This document shows positions 5,394-7,234 of a DNA stretch of 7,234 nucleotides, piece after piece. Under the pieces are notes generated by a model. The model searched no databases and was not told the DNA's origin. It saw nothing but the letters and a program-made list of their open reading frames with translations. A program made the translations under genes and the position numbers. Every line of letters begins with the position of its first letter. The first letter of the stretch is position 1. This DNA comes from Nitrososphaerota archaeon (GTDB lineage Archaea > Thermoproteota > Nitrososphaeria > Nitrososphaerales > Nitrosopumilaceae): NCBI GenBank assembly GCA_022565935.1, contig JADFJY010000061.1:1-7234 (forward strand). Reading direction: 5' to 3'.

Positions 5394-5458
5394 TTGGGAT
5401 TATTACATACCAGAGCGTATGATCGAATTTCTATACTATAAGTGGAGTGTTGATACAT
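5315..5458 (-). CDS. Small zinc-ribbon protein, 47 residues
   Basis: On the minus strand ATG 5458 to TGA 5315 encodes a 47-residue protein. It ends in a classical zinc ribbon: knuckle C25-G-K-C28-G, ten intervening residues, then knuckle C39-P-K-C42-G and a short LFP tail. Extra cysteines lie at 18 and 24. Archaeal genomes hold many such single-ribbon proteins, thought to bind nucleic acid or protein partners; the specific role is unknown. A weak TATA-like box (TGTTTATC, minus strand, 5477-5484) lies about 23 bases upstream. It lies between the TBP-Lsm copies with a second tiny zinc-ribbon gene upstream. Its C-terminal part overlaps, on the other strand, the putative nucleotidyltransferase fragment. 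Confidence 0.6.
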   Translation of the reverse strand: MYQHSTYSIEIRSYALVCNNPNHCCGKCGIKLDPNNSFCPKCGSLFP

Positions 5459-5476
5459 TATGAATTCAAGTTAACT

Positions 5477-5484
5477 GATAAACA
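5477..5484 (-). promoter_or_regulatory. Weak TATA-like box for the 47-residue zinc-ribbon gene
   Basis: On the minus strand TGTTTATC is centred about 22-23 bases before ATG 5458. The match and the spacing are both at the edge of what is usual. Confidence 0.25.
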
Positions 5485-5558
5485 AATGAGTGAGATGAAA
5501 GATTAGTATACATCAATGACAGAAAGAAGAATGATTAGATGTCTTTGAATTCCGAGTC

Positions 5559-5666
5559 CTAAGATGTAGAGTTTTCTTTAAGGGCCCTAGCTTTTTTACA
5601 AATACTACAATACTCTTCTTTTGAATTAGTACTAATTGGAGTCAAACAATCATGGCAATATTTCAT
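5559..5666 (-). CDS. Tiny zinc-ribbon-like protein, 35 residues
   Basis: On the minus strand ATG 5666 to TAG 5559 encodes 35 residues starting MKYCHDCLTPIS. It carries two CxxC knuckles, C4-H-D-C7 and C20-S-I-C23, spaced 12 residues apart, followed by a basic tail; this is the layout of a minimal zinc ribbon. A good TATA-like box (minus-strand TTAATATA, 5688-5695) is centred about 25 bases before the ATG, making a leaderless real gene plausible despite the size. It is in the same orientation as the 47-residue zinc-ribbon gene 100 bases downstream. No function can be assigned. Confidence 0.6.
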   Translation of the reverse strand: MKYCHDCLTPISTNSKEEYCSICKKARALKENSTS

Positions 5667-5687
5667 GATTTAAGGAATTAATCTGAG

Positions 5688-5695
5688 TATATTAA
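5688..5695 (-). promoter_or_regulatory. TATA-like box for the 35-residue zinc-ribbon gene
   Basis: On the minus strand TTAATATA is centred about 25 bases before ATG 5666, at the leaderless spacing seen for other genes in the window. Confidence 0.45.
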
Positions 5696-5775
5696 GAATT
5701 TCCAAGATTAAACATATGATTTAAACTGAATTTAAACACAAAGACACTAACGGCCTCAATTTAATGAATTGATGG

Positions 5776-5790
5776 CTATCTAATAGATAG
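5776..5790. repeat. Short inverted repeat upstream of the kinase gene
   Basis: CTATCT and AGATAG form perfect 6-base arms around AAT. The repeat ends 38 bases before the ATG at 5829, just upstream of an AT-rich stretch (5791-5800) that could serve as the TATA region, so it could be an operator. A repeat this short can also arise by chance in AT-rich DNA. Confidence 0.25.
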
Positions 5791-5828
5791 AATTATTTTG
5801 TATTGAGTGTTTATGGTATTGATAAAAA

Positions 5829-6323
5829 ATGTTAACAACAATCTTAGTTGGTTCAAGCGGAAGTGGTAAGTCAACCCATGCCAAGACATTAGGTCAAATA
5901 ATTTGCTCCACAGACAAATATGTCGAAGAGCAAGCAAGCATACTTGGAGTGAGTTATGATATTGCATTCCAGATGTCGCATTCAATTGGTATATTCAAGA
6001 AATTTACAAAGTACTTTTACGAGGACATTGAGTACTGTATAAGAAACGATAAGGATTTTGTAATTGATAGAACTAACTTGGGCTCTGAAATGAGGTGTAG
6101 TCTTATTACGAAACTCAGGGAAATGGCAAGAAAATATGGAAAAACAATCATCATCAAAGGAGTATACTTTGATACTCCGGAGAATGTTATTTGGCAAAGA
6201 TTGGAACGTAGAAAGAATGTCGAAAACAAATCAATTCCTACAATGCTTGTAGAGGAACAAATTGAAAAATATCAACTACCCACAATTGAAGAAGGGTTTG
6301 ATTACTTGATCAAAAAAATATGA
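5829..6323 (+). CDS. P-loop kinase of the polynucleotide-kinase-like (AAA_33) group
   Basis: A 164-residue single-domain P-loop kinase. Walker A is G8-S-S-G-S-G-K14-S15-T16. The nucleophile-activating acidic residue is probably D29 in STDKY. A V-I-D80-R81-T-N83 segment matches the D-x-T-N element of T4 PNK-like and zeta-toxin-like kinases. The lid carries R124, R127 and R128, and IPTMLVEEQIEKYQLPTIEEGFD (136-158) resembles the P-P-T-x-E-E-G-F end of these kinases. By family it would transfer the ATP gamma-phosphate to a nucleic acid 5' end, a nucleotide or another small substrate; the sequence does not decide which. No phosphatase or ligase domain is fused. No antitoxin-like partner is adjacent, so a toxin role is less favoured. 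It is the only plus-strand gene between the two TBP genes and lacks a Shine-Dalgarno. Confidence 0.8.
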   Translation: MLTTILVGSSGSGKSTHAKTLGQIICSTDKYVEEQASILGVSYDIAFQMSHSIGIFKKFTKYFYEDIEYCIRNDKDFVIDRTNLGSEMRCSLITKLREMARKYGKTIIIKGVYFDTPENVIWQRLERRKNVENKSIPTMLVEEQIEKYQLPTIEEGFDYLIKKI

Positions 6324-6354
6324 AATCTGAATGAATCCATCATTGGAGATCTTT

Positions 6355-6367
6355 GATGAATTTCATC
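6355..6367. terminator. Possible terminator hairpin between convergent genes
   Basis: GATGAA and TTCATC are perfect 6-base arms separated by one T. They lie between the ends of the convergent kinase and Lsm genes. A one-base loop is sterically tight, so a real stem would use fewer pairs; this is a weak call. Confidence 0.2.
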
Positions 6368-6415
6368 ATATTACTATGAGTAATCTAAACATATACTTTA
6401 ATCAAAAAATTATAT

Positions 6416-6646
6416 TTACTTAGATTCTTCATCGAAAGAAATTACAATTATATTATTCCCACGTAAAAGAATTTTTCCAAGTTTCACTATTTTCGTACCC
6501 GAAATATCTTCTGCATCATTTAAAGTCATGTTCATCAATCTATCAAACTCTTGAAGAATTCCACGGATTGTTTTGTTACCTCTAATTCTTATCTGGATAA
6601 TTTTATTTTTGTTATGCTTTAGTAAAGTTGGGATATCGATGTACAT
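6416..6646 (-). CDS. Archaeal Sm-like (Lsm / SmAP) RNA-binding protein
   Basis: A 76-residue Sm-fold protein, typical in length, that would form a ring binding uridine-rich RNA. Sm1 spans KIIQIRIRGNKTIRGILQEF through DRLMNMTLNDAED; Sm2 is GKILLRGNNIIVISF with the signature RGNN. I choose ATG 6646 over GTG 6655, which would add three residues (M-K-L), because a TATA box at 6669-6677 is 27 bases from the ATG but only 18 from the GTG. It follows the second TBP gene on the same strand, 112 bases from its stop, but its own promoter suggests separate initiation. A truncated paralogue with the same neighbour lies at 4446-4553. Confidence 0.93.
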   Translation of the reverse strand: MYIDIPTLLKHNKNKIIQIRIRGNKTIRGILQEFDRLMNMTLNDAEDISGTKIVKLGKILLRGNNIIVISFDEESK

Positions 6647-6668
6647 TAGTTTCACGTTGTGTCTTATT

Positions 6669-6677
6669 CTTTTATAG
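6669..6677 (-). promoter_or_regulatory. TATA box for the intact Lsm gene
   Basis: On the minus strand CTATAAAAG is centred 27 bases before ATG 6646. This is the strongest TATA match in the window and decides the Lsm start. The equivalent position of the left copy has lost the match. Confidence 0.55.
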
Positions 6678-6758
6678 AATCATCTTCATTATTGTAATTT
6701 TTACTATATTGTGATGATATAACTTTGCAAATTATCAAGTTTGAGAAAGGTAGAATCA

Positions 6759-7234
6759 TTAATCATACATCATCAAGTCTTTTTCTTCAAGCAGGTTATG
6801 AAGAATATTCACTGAGCGATACACATCTGACTCAGTCTTGGCACCAGTGCAGACTAGTTTGCCCGATGCAAAAACTAGAATTACAGTTTTTGGATCAAGC
6901 ATTCTGTGAATTAATCCTGGGAATTGTTCAGGTTCATACATACTTCGAGGTAATGATCGTGCAGCTTTTTCAAGATGAACTTTCCCTCCAAGGTTAATTG
7001 ATGATACAATGTTTTGAACAGTTACAACTGCATCTTTTTTAATTTTAATTCCTCCTTTTCTTAATTTTGCGACTACCATATTTACTGCTTTTACTGCCAA
7101 TGCTTCTGATTTTGAACCAGTACATACCATTTTACCTGTTCTAAAAATTAGAGTTGCAGTCTTTGGGTTTTTCAGTCTAAATACCAATCCTGGAAATTGT
7201 TCAGGATGATATTCAGTGTCTGGGAATTTTTTTG
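6759..7234 (-). CDS. tbp: TATA-binding protein (archaeal TBP), second copy, N-terminus off the edge
   Basis: The frame is open to the right edge and lacks about 28 N-terminal residues compared with the first copy; 158 codons are visible before the TAA at 6759. Both saddle repeats are recognisable: EQFPGLVFR with GKMVCTG, then EQFPGLIHRM, VILVF and GKLVCTG. Visible residues corresponding to first-copy positions 30-70 are encoded by DNA identical to that copy. The rest carries about 20 amino-acid differences, clustered in the linker helix after the first GSKS and along the second repeat. All key DNA-contact motifs are intact, so both paralogues look functional. They may differ in promoter choice or in TFB pairing; that is inference. 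Confidence 0.95.
   Translation of the reverse strand, partial: KKFPDTEYHPEQFPGLVFRLKNPKTATLIFRTGKMVCTGSKSEALAVKAVNMVVAKLRKGGIKIKKDAVVTVQNIVSSINLGGKVHLEKAARSLPRSMYEPEQFPGLIHRMLDPKTVILVFASGKLVCTGAKTESDVYRSVNILHNLLEEKDLMMYD

Larger units (their letters stand above)
6560..7234. repeat. Right copy of the TBP-Lsm segmental duplication (cut by window edge)
   Basis: Homologous to 4458-5092 in the same order and orientation. This copy keeps the whole Lsm gene and has a 40-base longer spacer between the genes. The copy continues beyond the right edge. Confidence 0.85.

Noticed and set aside
5776..6229. Three minus-strand open frames across the kinase gene
   Set aside because: They overlap the P-loop kinase, whose motifs are all on the plus strand; their products look like random translation of AT-rich antisense DNA.
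6324..6415. C/D-box guide RNA candidate on the minus strand
   Set aside because: ATGATGA and ATGATGG resemble C boxes, but no CTGA D boxes stand in the required positions, so the set of boxes is incomplete.
4455..6415. Insertion sequence or integrated element with its own enzymes
   Set aside because: No transposase, integrase, terminal inverted repeats or repeat of the tRNA end is visible in this window, so only the breakpoint is reported and not an element.
6725..6997. Plus-strand open frame of 90 codons over the second TBP gene
   Set aside because: It is antisense to strongly conserved TBP coding sequence.

Overview
The window is AT-rich and reads as a chromosomal segment from an ammonia-oxidising archaeon of the Nitrososphaeria (Thaumarchaeota), most like the Nitrosopumilus group. 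The reasons are two archaeal TATA-binding protein (TBP) genes, an archaeal Sm-like (Lsm) protein, an archaeal-type glutamyl-tRNA reductase homologue, compact tRNA genes, and a recurrent promoter layout: a TATA-like box about 23-33 bases before a start codon with no Shine-Dalgarno, the pattern of leaderless transcripts. The lineage is inferred from protein character, not from a search.

Left part (1-2273): a partial lysine-rich gene runs off the left edge on the minus strand. Divergent from it is an inositol-monophosphatase-family phosphatase (221-1018), followed by an FAD/NAD(P)H ferredoxin-reductase-type flavoprotein (1155-1997) and a 55-residue DUF1059-type protein (2106-2273), each with its own promoter-like box.

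Middle part (2279-4454): a two-gene minus-strand operon encodes an alanine/lysine/glutamate-rich protein of unknown function and a glutamyl-tRNA reductase homologue. The homologue has alanine where the family has its catalytic cysteine. Then come tRNA-Asp(GTC) on the minus strand and tRNA-Lys(TTT) on the plus strand.

Right part (4446-7234): a TBP gene followed by an Lsm gene, both on the minus strand, is present twice. The right copy has an intact Lsm gene and a TBP gene cut by the window edge. The left copy has a full TBP gene, but its Lsm gene is cut off after about 32 codons exactly where the 3' end of tRNA-Lys begins. The two TBP genes share a 127-base perfectly identical block inside otherwise diverged sequence, suggesting gene conversion. 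Between the copies (5178-6415) lie two tiny zinc-ribbon genes (47 and 35 residues, minus strand), a possible fragment of a nucleotidyltransferase start, and a polynucleotide-kinase-like P-loop kinase (5829-6323). This tRNA-bounded patch looks like a recombination or integration hot spot. No integrase, transposase or CRISPR array is visible.

Once the small genes are counted, no stretch above 300 bases lacks a gene. The longer gaps (1019-1154, 1998-2105, 4078-4206, 5178-5314, 5667-5828) hold promoters, T-rich likely termination sequence and short inverted repeats only.
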